Assembly (NCBI GenBank): GCA_022821145.1
Contig: JAJEEE010000081.1
Coordinates: 1 to 64,000, forward strand
Reading direction: 5' to 3'
Source of the DNA: Acidobacteriota bacterium
GTDB lineage: Bacteria; Acidobacteriota; Terriglobia; 20CM-2-55-15
DNA: 64,000 bases
Of this stretch, positions 26,708 to 35,076 are shown piece after piece (positions within the stretch are counted from its first letter, which is position 1; each line of letters opens with the position of its first letter). The translations under genes and the position numbers were made by a program. Under the pieces are notes generated by a model, which saw only the letters and a program-made list of their open reading frames with translations, was not told the DNA's origin and did not search any database.

Positions 26708-26802
26708 AATCCCATCGCGCCACCCATCGCGTCCATGAACCTTCCAACGTCGTTCAACGATTCACCCGACGACGCGCGCAGTCAACTAGCATTTGCCACT
26801 AA

Positions 26803-26817
26803 CAGGCTGCTGAAAAA
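26803..26817. repeat. Left terminal inverted repeat of the IS5-family element
   Basis: CAGGCTGCTGAAAAA on the plus strand; pairs with the right end at 28120-28134 with one mismatch. Confidence 0.8.
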
Positions 26818-26960
26818 TCCGTCATCAGCCTGGATTCCTTTTCGAGCGTGAGTTTTCGTGTGCGGGATCAGCTATTCGGTCCGAGATCCGAGCCGATTCC
26901 GCGATGTTTGGCGGCGCTCTGACAACCGAAACAGGCGCGGCGGCCCCTGGACCGGCCGCA

Positions 26961-28052
26961 TCAGGCCGAGACCGCCATCAGGTTTCGTATCCGGTCCAGG
27001 TTGTAGGCCGCCGCGGCGAAGGTGAACATCCAACCGATCCGGTCTCGGCCCCGGTGCCGCGTCTTGCGCATCGTCCCGACCGTCTTCATCCAGCCGAAGA
27101 CTTCCTCGACACACTTCCGTTTCCGTTGACTGAGCCGGTAGCCTTCATGCCGCGTCGTTCGTCCGTCGATGGCCGAGTGCTTCTTGCGCGCGACGTGCGG
27201 CGTGATGTGGCGGCGCCGCAGGCTGTGGACGAACCCGCGCGTGTCGTAGTTCTTGTCCCCGGCCAAGGTCACTCGACGTCCCCCAGCGTGCGACTGGATC
27301 ATGTCCAGCGCCGCATCGCGCTCGGCGGTCCCATCCGCCACCGTCACCCGCGTGTCGAGGACCAACCCCCACCGGTTGTCCATCAGCACGTGCCCCAGGT
27401 ATCCCAGCTTCGTCTCCGCACCCTGGCTCTTGCGGTACATCCGCGCGTCCGGATCCGTCGTCGACGCGTGCGTCCGGTTGCTCCGCTTCTCCCCACGGAA
27501 GTTCATCGACGGGTTCCGCGATCCCGTCCGACCTTTCTGTCCGTTACCCTTCCGTCGGTTGCGCCGCTTCGGCATGACGCTCTTCTGTCCCGCCCATGCC
27601 TAGATCAACGTCCCGTCCACGGTGAAATGCTCCCGCGACATCAATCCGCCGCGCCGCGCCCGCTCCACCACGCTCCGGAAAAACATCTCCGCCACATCGG
27701 CCGCCAGCAGCCGATCCCGGTTCTTCGTAAACACCGTCGGGTCCCACACCGGATCGTCCATCTCCAGCCCCACGAACCACCGGAACAGCAGGTTGTAGTC
27801 CAACTGCTCCATCAGCATCCGCTCGCTCCGCACCGTGTAGAGCACCTGCAGTAGCAGCGCCCTCAGCAACTGCTCCGCCGGTATCGACGGCCGGCCCCGC
27901 TCCGAGTACATCCGGTCGAACGCCGCCGTCAGGTCCGTGAACACCGCATCCACCATCGCCTTCATCGGCCGCAGCGGATGACTCTTCGGAACTCGTTCCT
28001 CGACTGATATGTAGCTCAACAACGATTCCTGTTCGACCTCGATTCCACGCAT
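26961..28052 (-). pseudogene. IS5-family transposase interrupted by one amber codon
   Basis: A 363-codon DDE transposase frame, ATG 28052 to a stop at 26961, with good ribosome-binding site GGAGG. The first part has VPKSHPLRPMKAMVDAVF, RGRPSIPAEQLLRALLLQVL, LLFRWFVGLEMDDPVWDPT and REHFTVDGTLI. The second continues in the same frame with AWAGQKSV, HVLMDNRWGLVLD, VTLAGDKNYDTRGF and EEVFGWMKTVGTMRKTRHRG, which carry the later catalytic Asp and Glu. A TAG at 27602-27600 stands where the family usually has Gln or Glu (DGTL-I-Q-AWA), consistent with a single CAG-to-TAG change. No other damage is seen. Confidence 0.85.
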
Positions 28053-28119
28053 GACGGGCCTCCTGGGCTGCTCCCCCCAGTCTCCCCCTCATTCCCCCAT
28101 CTCTGGTCCATTCGCCGAC

Positions 28120-28134
28120 TTTTTCAGCATCCTG
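28120..28134. repeat. Right terminal inverted repeat of the IS5-family element
   Basis: TTTTTCAGCATCCTG on the plus strand, the inverse of the left end with one mismatch. Confidence 0.8.
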
Positions 28135-28206
28135 CCAAGAAAGTTGTACGCCGCTCGTTAATCATCGGCACACCAGTATGGATGACACGGGGCAGTTCGT
28201 GCACAA

Positions 28207-29331
28207 TCAACTTGACCGACGGCGCAACGTGAGAGATCGACGGTGTTTCGCCTCTAAGCGTTCGAGTTCAACCTCCCCGGGTAATTTTGGGATCTCCATC
28301 CAATGAGTTGGGCTAATTCCTGTCGTGCGCGACGCAAAGGGATCCAAAAGAGCGTGATCAGCAAGGTCAAGATTCAACAACGGTAGCGGGAGTCCCGAAA
28401 CAGCAACACGCAGAAGCTCAGTGACGGCCTTATACGCGTTTTGTGCCGCTACAGCAGTCGGATGTCTCCCTGTATGAGTGAGTGCGTTACGCGCCTTGCG
28501 CGCGTCAAACAGCTTGGTCAGGGTTTCACGGGGTAACACCCCGACTTGGTGCAGGATTTCGTGTCGCACGGCCGCACTAAAAGTTCTTGTGTCGGCGAGT
28601 TGGTCGACACGTCCACGGATCGGATCGGCAGCCATGGCTGGCTTCACTATCCGGTGTTCCCATAGACTGGAAGTGATTTGTTCGATGACAATCCAGAGAT
28701 GCCCTAACGCACCACCCCAGTCGCGCCGCGCGACCCCGGTAACACCCTTCAAAAAAAACTCGCCACTGAGTTCCGGTACTGCCTCGAGTATCGCGCGACC
28801 CGTAGTCACTGCCGCACGCAAATCCGCCAATTCAGTCGTCCGAGGATCCAGTAGTGCGATGGCTTCAAGTGGTGAAGCTTGACGCAATCGTACCGATCGG
28901 TGAAAACGGTTCGCTGAGGCCGGAGCATCTGTGTTCACTCGGATGTACTTCCAGTCGATGATGGAACCGAAATCAAGTCCATCGAGGCTAATCGCTTCGC
29001 AATAGACACCCCCCAGCAACATGGCGGCGAAGCAGCGATTGAAGAACTCGACGGCCTCCAGGTCGTTGCGTAATCGAGGCAATTGCGGCAACGCTACACA
29101 TCCGTCGCGTGAGAAAACCATGTTATAGGGTTCGGGGAGTCCTACATCGACGCCGCCTACCAGTTCGTGCAACGCGGTGTAGTCCCACGAGTGGCTATTC
29201 ACGTCCTCAATCGTGACAGTCCAAGGTTGCAATTCCGAACCGTTCAGGAGCCGGAACGGATTGAGAAACGAGACCATACACGGAACACGGCGTTTAGCTA
29301 GAGACTCTGGATCTGTCGGTGGGGTACTCAA
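28207..29331 (-). CDS. Uncharacterised protein with HEPN-like C-terminal motif
   Basis: 374 aa if read from TTG 29331; ATG 29277 (MVSFLNPFRLLNGSE) is an alternative start giving 356 aa and neither has a clear ribosome-binding site. A mixed N-terminal region is followed by a helical domain with LGHLWIVIEQITSSLWEH and LFDARKARNALTHTG, where R281-x4-H286 fits the HEPN R-x4-6-H signature. It is not similar to the HEPN-motif protein at 25820-26707. A run of eight T residues at codons for Glu-Phe-Phe-Leu (near 28750) is a slippage-prone site. Role unknown; its setting suggests defence. Confidence 0.6.
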   Translation of the reverse strand: MSTPPTDPESLAKRRVPCMVSFLNPFRLLNGSELQPWTVTIEDVNSHSWDYTALHELVGGVDVGLPEPYNMVFSRDGCVALPQLPRLRNDLEAVEFFNRCFAAMLLGGVYCEAISLDGLDFGSIIDWKYIRVNTDAPASANRFHRSVRLRQASPLEAIALLDPRTTELADLRAAVTTGRAILEAVPELSGEFFLKGVTGVARRDWGGALGHLWIVIEQITSSLWEHRIVKPAMAADPIRGRVDQLADTRTFSAAVRHEILHQVGVLPRETLTKLFDARKARNALTHTGRHPTAVAAQNAYKAVTELLRVAVSGLPLPLLNLDLADHALLDPFASRTTGISPTHWMEIPKLPGEVELERLEAKHRRSLTLRRRSS

Positions 29332-29661
29332 TTAAGACATCTCCGCAAGTCGACCGTGATTTCTTCGGTGCGGCCGCAAGAGCTTTGCCCAACGCGGACG
29401 TCGCCGCTTTGCGTAGGCGAGCGGATCGGTAGCAGCCTGTTGTCTGCCAAAGATAATGGCAACATCTTTGTCGGGAACTGAGATCCCCGCGGTGGAGGAG
29501 GGGCGCTAAGCGGCTCGTTGCTCCTGTGCGGCGGCGACGTGGGGCCCGTCCGGCAACACAACCGTCGTTCGAGCAAGACCGCTGCGTTCGAGCGGCGGTG
29601 GCGCTCTTGTCCGCGACAGCGCCACATGTTGATTTCAGTCCTTGTCATCTCAATCGCCTCC
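29332..29661. other. Gene-free stretch between HEPN-motif gene and Uma2 gene
   Basis: About 330 bases. Short frames exist but none shows family resemblance or a good ribosome-binding site. The region may hold the promoter of the HEPN-motif gene; no clear -35/-10 pair was found. Confidence 0.4.
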
Positions 29662-30273
29662 CTACCACACTCGGTCGAGGTCCAGGACGAATCCCGGCAA
29701 CACGGGATCCGCCTCGACGCGGGAAGGCGCATCGATCCGGACCACATCGCGTCCCGGACGGACGACGTCGACGTGACGATCCAAGGGATCGATCAACCAC
29801 GCCAGACGGACGCCCGACTCCAGGTACTCCGAGATTTTCTCCTGCAGCTCGCCGATCGCGTCGCTTCTGGAACGAAGCTCGACCACGAAGTCCGGAAAAA
29901 CCGCGGCGAAAGAATCCTGCTCCTCCGGCGCGAGTGACCGCCATCGCTCCATGGGCATCCAACTGGCGTCGGGAGCTCGGATGGCGCCGTTGGGCAGCGT
30001 GAATCCGGTGTTCGGTCCGAACGCGATACCCGTCCCGTCGGTTGCGGCCCAACTGGCCAGTTGACGGCAGATTTCACCCTCCTGCCACCCCGTCCGCGTA
30101 CGCACGGGCGTCATGATCACGATCTCCTTCCGGGCCGTCAGTTCCAGGCGAAGATCGCGATTGTCGTGACACAGGCGACCGAATTGTTCGCGCGTCAGGC
30201 CGACATTTCTAGCGTTGATGACCATCTTCGCGGTCGTTTCGTTGGATGAAGCGACCTGTGGAATGCGTGCCAT
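29662..30273 (-). CDS. Uma2-family (DUF820) restriction-endonuclease-like protein
   Basis: 203 aa, the normal size. ATG 30273 lies behind GGAGGCG. The PD-(D/E)XK-type core is suggested by RLELTARKEIVIMTPV, a Gly-rich turn leading to IRAPDASWMPMERW, and FPDFVVELRSRSD, followed by KISEYLESGVRLAWLIDP. In this family the Asp of PDAS and the Glu of VELRS are the proposed catalytic residues. The biological role of Uma2 proteins is unsettled; many are expanded in mobile or filamentous genomes. It sits at the right edge of the accessory island. Confidence 0.88.
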   Translation of the reverse strand: MARIPQVASSNETTAKMVINARNVGLTREQFGRLCHDNRDLRLELTARKEIVIMTPVRTRTGWQEGEICRQLASWAATDGTGIAFGPNTGFTLPNGAIRAPDASWMPMERWRSLAPEEQDSFAAVFPDFVVELRSRSDAIGELQEKISEYLESGVRLAWLIDPLDRHVDVVRPGRDVVRIDAPSRVEADPVLPGFVLDLDRVW

Positions 30274-30336
30274 AACGCCTCCGTTGCAATTCTATATCCA
30301 CACCGCGAACGGGCGTAATCGAGGCGAAGGAGAGAA

Positions 30337-33300
30337 CTAGAACTGCAACCGCACGCCGAGTTGCATCTCCCGCGCGTTCTTGGCGCTGAAGATGCGGCCG
30401 AAGTTCGGCGTGAAGGCGATGCGGCCGGGGACGTCGAAGTTGGCGCGGTTGAAGACGTTGAACGTCTCCCAGCGGAGCTCCAGCGTGGCCGTCTCGGACA
30501 AGGGAACGAACTTCTTCACGGCGACGTCGACGGCCGCATAGCCCGGAGCGAACACCGTGTTGCGGCCCGAGTTGCCGTACGTGAAGGGATCGGGCATCGA
30601 GAACACGCTCGTGTCGAACCAGCGTTCCGGCGTGCGGCCCGAGGAGAGATTCGGGTCGCCCGAGACGTTCGGCCGCTGCGCGGGTCCCGACCCGACGTTG
30701 GCGCGGTCAACGCCGAGGTTGACCGTGAACGGGGCGCCCGACTCGAGGCGCGCGATCGTGCTCAACGTCCAGTTGCCGGCCACCGCCCCGGCCCATCCGC
30801 TACCCCCGTCGAGAAATCCCAGCCGGTAGGTCGCGCTGCCGGTCCACAGGTGGCGGTGATCGTAGCTCGACAGCGCCCGCTCGCTCTCGAACACGTTACG
30901 GACATCCTGCGGGACGTTGGATTCGAAGGCGGTCGGCCCGGGACTCGACGCGTCGTCGATCGAGCGGGACAACGTGTAGTTGACCGAGAACGACAGGTCC
31001 TCGGCCACGCGGCGGTCGGCCTTCAGCGTCAGGGCGTGGTAGATGGAGTTGCCGTCCCAGCGGATGGCCCGGATGCCGGCCAGCTCGGGCACCGGCCGGC
31101 GCGCGTCGATGGGGCCCGGACCCGGCTCCGGAACGTTGCGGATCGTCGTGTTGTCGGCCCCCACGGTCCGGGAACCCATGTAGAACGCTTCCACGACCGT
31201 ATCGGGCGTCAGCTCGCGCTGCAGGCCCAGACTCCAGGTCTGCGTGTACTCGGTCCGGTAGCCGTGGTCCATGATCGTGCCGCCCAGGCTGCCCGTGGCG
31301 TTCGTGGTCAGGATGTCCCGGGTGGCGTGGACCGGCCGGGCCTGGTCGACCGGCACGTCGATGCGCTTCAGGAGGAAGAACGGGAGGTTGCGCGCGAACG
31401 CGGTCTGCACGCTGTACGCCCACTGGTTGAGGAAGATGCCGTAGCCGGCCCGGATCACCGTCCGTTGCCGGCCTCCGAGCGTCCAGGCCAAACCGACGCG
31501 CGGGGCCCACCGCCGGTAACTGGGCCGCAACAGGCTCGGTTCCCAACCGATCTCGCTGGAAGTCACCCATGGAATCGGGATCAGCGGCAGTAACGCGTTG
31601 GCCGCGGAGGAAATCCGTCCGTCGTCGTCGCTGGCCACCACGAACCGGCCTCCCGGCGCCGACAGGTCGATCGTCGACAGCCGGTTGTCGACGTCCGTCA
31701 TGTGCCCGTTGATCTCGTAGCGAAGCCCGATGTTCAGCACCAGGTCGGGCCGGATGTCCCAATCGTCCTGGACATACAGGTGCAGCCAGTTCGTACGCGC
31801 GTCCTCGGAGCCGGTGCCGATCCCGACTTCGGCCGACGTCGGATAACCCAACAGGAAATCGCCGAAGGCGTTCCCCGTGAACTGCCCGGTATAGGCGAAC
31901 GACCCGCGCGCCGCCTGGGGAAACCGGGGTCGAAGCTTCAGGTGGAACAGGTAGGCTCCGAACTTGATCCGATGCGCGCCCCGGTCGATGAAGACGTTCT
32001 CGAAGACCTCGAAACTCTCGTTGTCTCGCGAGACGAACGTGGTCGGATCGCCCATGGTGCTGAACAAACCCGAGGTGGAGATCTGGGGGAAGCCCACTTC
32101 GGCCGGATCGCGCGTCACCCCGGCCAGCCCCGCCTCGGCGGCGAAGTCCACACCCCGGTTGCGGCTCTCCTGGCCGCCCTCGATCGAAAGCCAGCCGAAG
32201 CGCAGCTCGTTCAGCACGGCCGGAGTGAAGGTGTGGGTGTAGCTGACGGCCAGGTTGCGCGTCGTGGTGGACAGCAATCGGCCGAACCCGGGCACCAGGT
32301 GCTCGTTCTGCACCCCGGTTCCGAAAGGCTGCACCTCGTCGGCGTCGAACGTGCTGAATCGGACGAACAGGCTGTCGCGGTCGGAAAACTGCTGGTCCCA
32401 TCGCGCCGTCCATTGATGCGTATCCTTGACCTGGGTTTCCACCGCGGTCAGGTTCTGGACCGAGCCCGGCCGGTTGGGCAACGGCACGTGCCGGAGGAAA
32501 CGCCCGGCCACCGGATCCAGCCGTTCCTGCGGAATTCGATTGCCGGGAAAAGGCGCGCATTCGCCGGGGACGCCGGCCAACGGATCGCATATGGTCTCCG
32601 CGCCGAATGCGCCCGACCGCATCTCGGGAGTCGGCACCGAGAACGTCCGGGTCAGCGACCGACGCGTGCGTTGACCCTCGTAGCTGCCGAAAAAGAACGA
32701 CCGGTCGGAACGGATCGGCCCGCCCAGCGAAAAACCGTAGAGGCTCTCGCTGAGCGGCGGAACCGGGGCGTCCGGATCGTCGAAATAGTCGCGCGTGTCG
32801 AACAGATCGTCGCGGAAGAAACCGAAACCGCTTCCATGAAACTGGTTCGTGCCCGCTCGGGTCGCGACGTTGATCAACGCGGACGCCTTGCCTCCGAATT
32901 CCGCCGGGTACATCGACTTCTGGATCTTGAACTCTGAGATCGAATCCACCGACGGATTGATCGCCAGGTTGTTGTACAGCTCATCGGTCACCTTGACGCC
33001 GTCGAGCAGGTAGATGTTGTGTCCCGCGCGCTGGCCGCCAACGTTCGGCAACGGCCCCGCCTGCTGGAGCGCCGCGCCGCGCGTTCCGCCGGGCGGTATG
33101 ACGACGGCGTCGCTCAATTGCGCCAACTGCAGGAGCTGCCGGCCGTTGAGCGGCATTTCGACCACGCTGGCGTTCTCGATCACGTCGCTGATCTCGGCGC
33201 TCGTGCTCTGGATGAGCGGCGCCGACACGGCCGTCACCACGACTTCGTCGGTCACGATGCCGACCTCGAGCTCCATGGCGAGCGCAAGCGTCTGTCCGAT

Positions 33301-33603
33301 CGAGAGCGAAACCGACGACGTGGACCGGCGGAATCCCGGCAACTCGGCGGTGACGGTATACGCGCCCGCCGGGAGCGCTGGAAGGAAGAAACGCCCCGAG
33401 CCGTCGGAAACGCGTTCGATGGCGAAACCGGTTTCCGAATTGCGGGCACGGATCTCGACGCCCGGCAGCACGGCGCCGGTCGCGTCGGTGACCACGCCGT
33501 CGATCTCGGCCGTGTTGAACTGCGCGATTCCGCCCGCGGCGACGGGCATCGCCGCCAGAATCAGGAAAGCTGTGCGAACGATATTCAAAACGGCGCCCCC
33601 CAC
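30337..33603 (-). CDS. TonB-dependent receptor, Oar/OmpA-like with carboxypeptidase-regulatory domain
   Basis: 1088 aa outer-membrane protein. Signal peptide, then a carboxypeptidase-regulatory beta-sandwich (about 28-115: EIDGVVTDATGAVLPGVEI, SDGSGRFFLPALPAGAYTV), a plug domain (about 130-245: VVEMPLNGRQLLQL, LLDGVKVTDELYNN) and a long beta-barrel ending in a terminal Phe (MQLGVRLQF), as needed for barrel insertion. This architecture is greatly expanded in Acidobacteriota, probably for uptake of sugars or peptides. The GTG at 33603 has GAGGA upstream. No TonB or specific hydrolase gene is adjacent, so the ligand is unknown. Confidence 0.9.
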   Translation of the reverse strand: MGGAVLNIVRTAFLILAAMPVAAGGIAQFNTAEIDGVVTDATGAVLPGVEIRARNSETGFAIERVSDGSGRFFLPALPAGAYTVTAELPGFRRSTSSVSLSIGQTLALAMELEVGIVTDEVVVTAVSAPLIQSTSAEISDVIENASVVEMPLNGRQLLQLAQLSDAVVIPPGGTRGAALQQAGPLPNVGGQRAGHNIYLLDGVKVTDELYNNLAINPSVDSISEFKIQKSMYPAEFGGKASALINVATRAGTNQFHGSGFGFFRDDLFDTRDYFDDPDAPVPPLSESLYGFSLGGPIRSDRSFFFGSYEGQRTRRSLTRTFSVPTPEMRSGAFGAETICDPLAGVPGECAPFPGNRIPQERLDPVAGRFLRHVPLPNRPGSVQNLTAVETQVKDTHQWTARWDQQFSDRDSLFVRFSTFDADEVQPFGTGVQNEHLVPGFGRLLSTTTRNLAVSYTHTFTPAVLNELRFGWLSIEGGQESRNRGVDFAAEAGLAGVTRDPAEVGFPQISTSGLFSTMGDPTTFVSRDNESFEVFENVFIDRGAHRIKFGAYLFHLKLRPRFPQAARGSFAYTGQFTGNAFGDFLLGYPTSAEVGIGTGSEDARTNWLHLYVQDDWDIRPDLVLNIGLRYEINGHMTDVDNRLSTIDLSAPGGRFVVASDDDGRISSAANALLPLIPIPWVTSSEIGWEPSLLRPSYRRWAPRVGLAWTLGGRQRTVIRAGYGIFLNQWAYSVQTAFARNLPFFLLKRIDVPVDQARPVHATRDILTTNATGSLGGTIMDHGYRTEYTQTWSLGLQRELTPDTVVEAFYMGSRTVGADNTTIRNVPEPGPGPIDARRPVPELAGIRAIRWDGNSIYHALTLKADRRVAEDLSFSVNYTLSRSIDDASSPGPTAFESNVPQDVRNVFESERALSSYDHRHLWTGSATYRLGFLDGGSGWAGAVAGNWTLSTIARLESGAPFTVNLGVDRANVGSGPAQRPNVSGDPNLSSGRTPERWFDTSVFSMPDPFTYGNSGRNTVFAPGYAAVDVAVKKFVPLSETATLELRWETFNVFNRANFDVPGRIAFTPNFGRIFSAKNAREMQLGVRLQF

Positions 33604-33665
33604 GCGTCCTCGTGCGCCGCGACCGGTCCCGCAGGGACCGTTGCGGCCCGTCTGATGACAAACGA

Positions 33666-35027
33666 TTATTGTACCGCTTCGGAGAGCTGCTGCGGGGCCG
33701 GGGCGGCGATGTCGAAGGGATCCAGGACGTGGTCTTCAATCCAGCGCGGATCCCACCATTCGATCGGGTTGACGGGCACGCCGTGCAGAAAGAGCCCGAA
33801 ATGGAGGTGGTCCCCGCCGGCCAGGCCCGTCTCGCCGCTGCGTCCGAGGATCTGGCCTCTCTCCACGTTCTGGTCCGGCCCGACGTCGATGGAGCTCATG
33901 TGCCCGTACAGGGACATCAGCCCGGCGCCGTGGTCGATGATGACCGCGTTGCCGTAGATGCCGAAGTACTCGGCAAGGACCACGCGGCCCGAATTCGCCG
34001 CCTCGATCGGGTAGCGGGCCACGACGGAGAGGTCGAACCCCACGTGGTCCTGCCGATCGATCGGCTCGCCGTCGTAGTAGTAGGTCCGTCGGTCGGCGAA
34101 AAGCGCTTCCACCTGCGAGTTGCTGAGTTGCAGAAAACCGCCTTCCCAGAGGAATTCTCCGCCGGAGGCCGCGGACAGCTCGCGGATGCGCGCGTGGTTC
34201 AACTCGCGCAGGCGGCTGTTGATCTCGACGTAGGTATCGACCAGGCTGCCCTGATCCCGGATCTCGCGGGTTCGGGACATGATTTCCGGAACGACCTTCC
34301 GCAGGAAGTCGTCGTCCACGTGGATGTCGCGTTCGCGGATCGCACGGGGCGATACCCGGTTCGACACGCGCGTCAACGACTCGTTGCCGACCACGTCGCG
34401 GGCCACGAGCATGACCGGCGTGTCCGCCGGAAGGTCGTAGGCGACGGCGAAGAGAGCGAAACGCGCGTCCTCGTCGCCGGGGACCTCGGCCGGAAAGCCG
34501 GGAAAGAAATGGGGGCCGACCTGAACGCCCGACACGTCGGCGTCGTCGGACACCCGGTACAGAACGTTGGCGGATCCCCCCTGGTTGATGTAGAGCAGCG
34601 GCGACAGCAGTTGCAGCTCCGGAGGATACAGGTCGAAGCGGAAGTCGCGGGACGCGGCGCCCTCGTTGTTCCCCGCGCTGTCGTCCGAGGCCGTCACCGT
34701 CAATCGGGCCGGCCCCTCCTGGGGTTGAAAGGTGTCGGCAATCAGGCCGCCCAGGTCATAGCTCACGGTTTGCAACGCCGGGTCGTCGAACGCGTCGTCG
34801 ACGAGAACGACTTCCTGTTCGTCCTGCGTCAGGACCACGCGCACGCCCTGCAGCGGGCTGTCCGCGTCCGACACGGTGAGCTCCATGGCCGGGGACCGGC
34901 CGACGGCGTCGAAGTCCCGGTCGAAGGCGATGACGGGGGGCTCGCTATCGAAAGCGCCGCAACCCGCGGCCAACAACACGGCCGGCGCCGCGCCTCGAGC
35001 TGCAATGCGACTGAGAGTGAACTGCAT
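33666..35027 (-). CDS. M23-family peptidoglycan endopeptidase-like lipoprotein
   Basis: 453 aa. A lipoprotein signal with LLAAGC (Cys about 23) precedes two Ig-like regions (about 30-220), a helical linker (about 220-300) and a C-terminal LytM/M23 domain. Zinc ligands are visible: His and Asp in DHVGFDLSV, and the last His in HLHFGLF, with GHMSSI between. These enzymes cut peptide cross-links in peptidoglycan, and all four key residues appear present. It is transcribed in the same direction as the TonB receptor gene downstream. Confidence 0.87.
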   Translation of the reverse strand: MQFTLSRIAARGAAPAVLLAAGCGAFDSEPPVIAFDRDFDAVGRSPAMELTVSDADSPLQGVRVVLTQDEQEVVLVDDAFDDPALQTVSYDLGGLIADTFQPQEGPARLTVTASDDSAGNNEGAASRDFRFDLYPPELQLLSPLLYINQGGSANVLYRVSDDADVSGVQVGPHFFPGFPAEVPGDEDARFALFAVAYDLPADTPVMLVARDVVGNESLTRVSNRVSPRAIRERDIHVDDDFLRKVVPEIMSRTREIRDQGSLVDTYVEINSRLRELNHARIRELSAASGGEFLWEGGFLQLSNSQVEALFADRRTYYYDGEPIDRQDHVGFDLSVVARYPIEAANSGRVVLAEYFGIYGNAVIIDHGAGLMSLYGHMSSIDVGPDQNVERGQILGRSGETGLAGGDHLHFGLFLHGVPVNPIEWWDPRWIEDHVLDPFDIAAPAPQQLSEAVQ

Positions 35028-35076
35028 GCCCGCGACGATAGCCGACGCCGCGGACAGATTCGGACCTTCGGCCGGC

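Larger units (their letters stand above)
26803..28134 (-). mobile_element. IS5-family insertion sequence, about 1.33 kb
   Basis: Bounded by near-perfect terminal inverted repeats: CAGGCTGCTGAAAAA at the left (26803-26817) and, read on the minus strand, CAGGATGCTGAAAAA at the right (28120-28134), 14 of 15 identical. One transposase gene fills the element on the minus strand. No target-site duplication is evident in the flanking bases (left ...CACTAA, right CCAAGA...). It separates two unrelated HEPN-motif genes in the accessory island. The transposase carries a nonsense codon, so this copy is probably immobile on its own. Confidence 0.85.

Noticed and set aside
27600-27602. TAG in the transposase read as pyrrolysine or programmed read-through
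   Set aside because: No pyrrolysine genes are seen, and the site aligns with a common Gln/Glu position, so a simple nonsense mutation is the most economical explanation.
26790-28145. Target-site duplication around the IS5-family element
   Set aside because: The bases just outside the inverted repeats differ on the two sides; no direct repeat of 3 bases or more was found.
29328-29747. A 139-codon minus-strand frame between the HEPN-motif gene and the Uma2 gene
   Set aside because: It overlaps the Uma2 gene in another frame, has no ribosome-binding site and no family resemblance.
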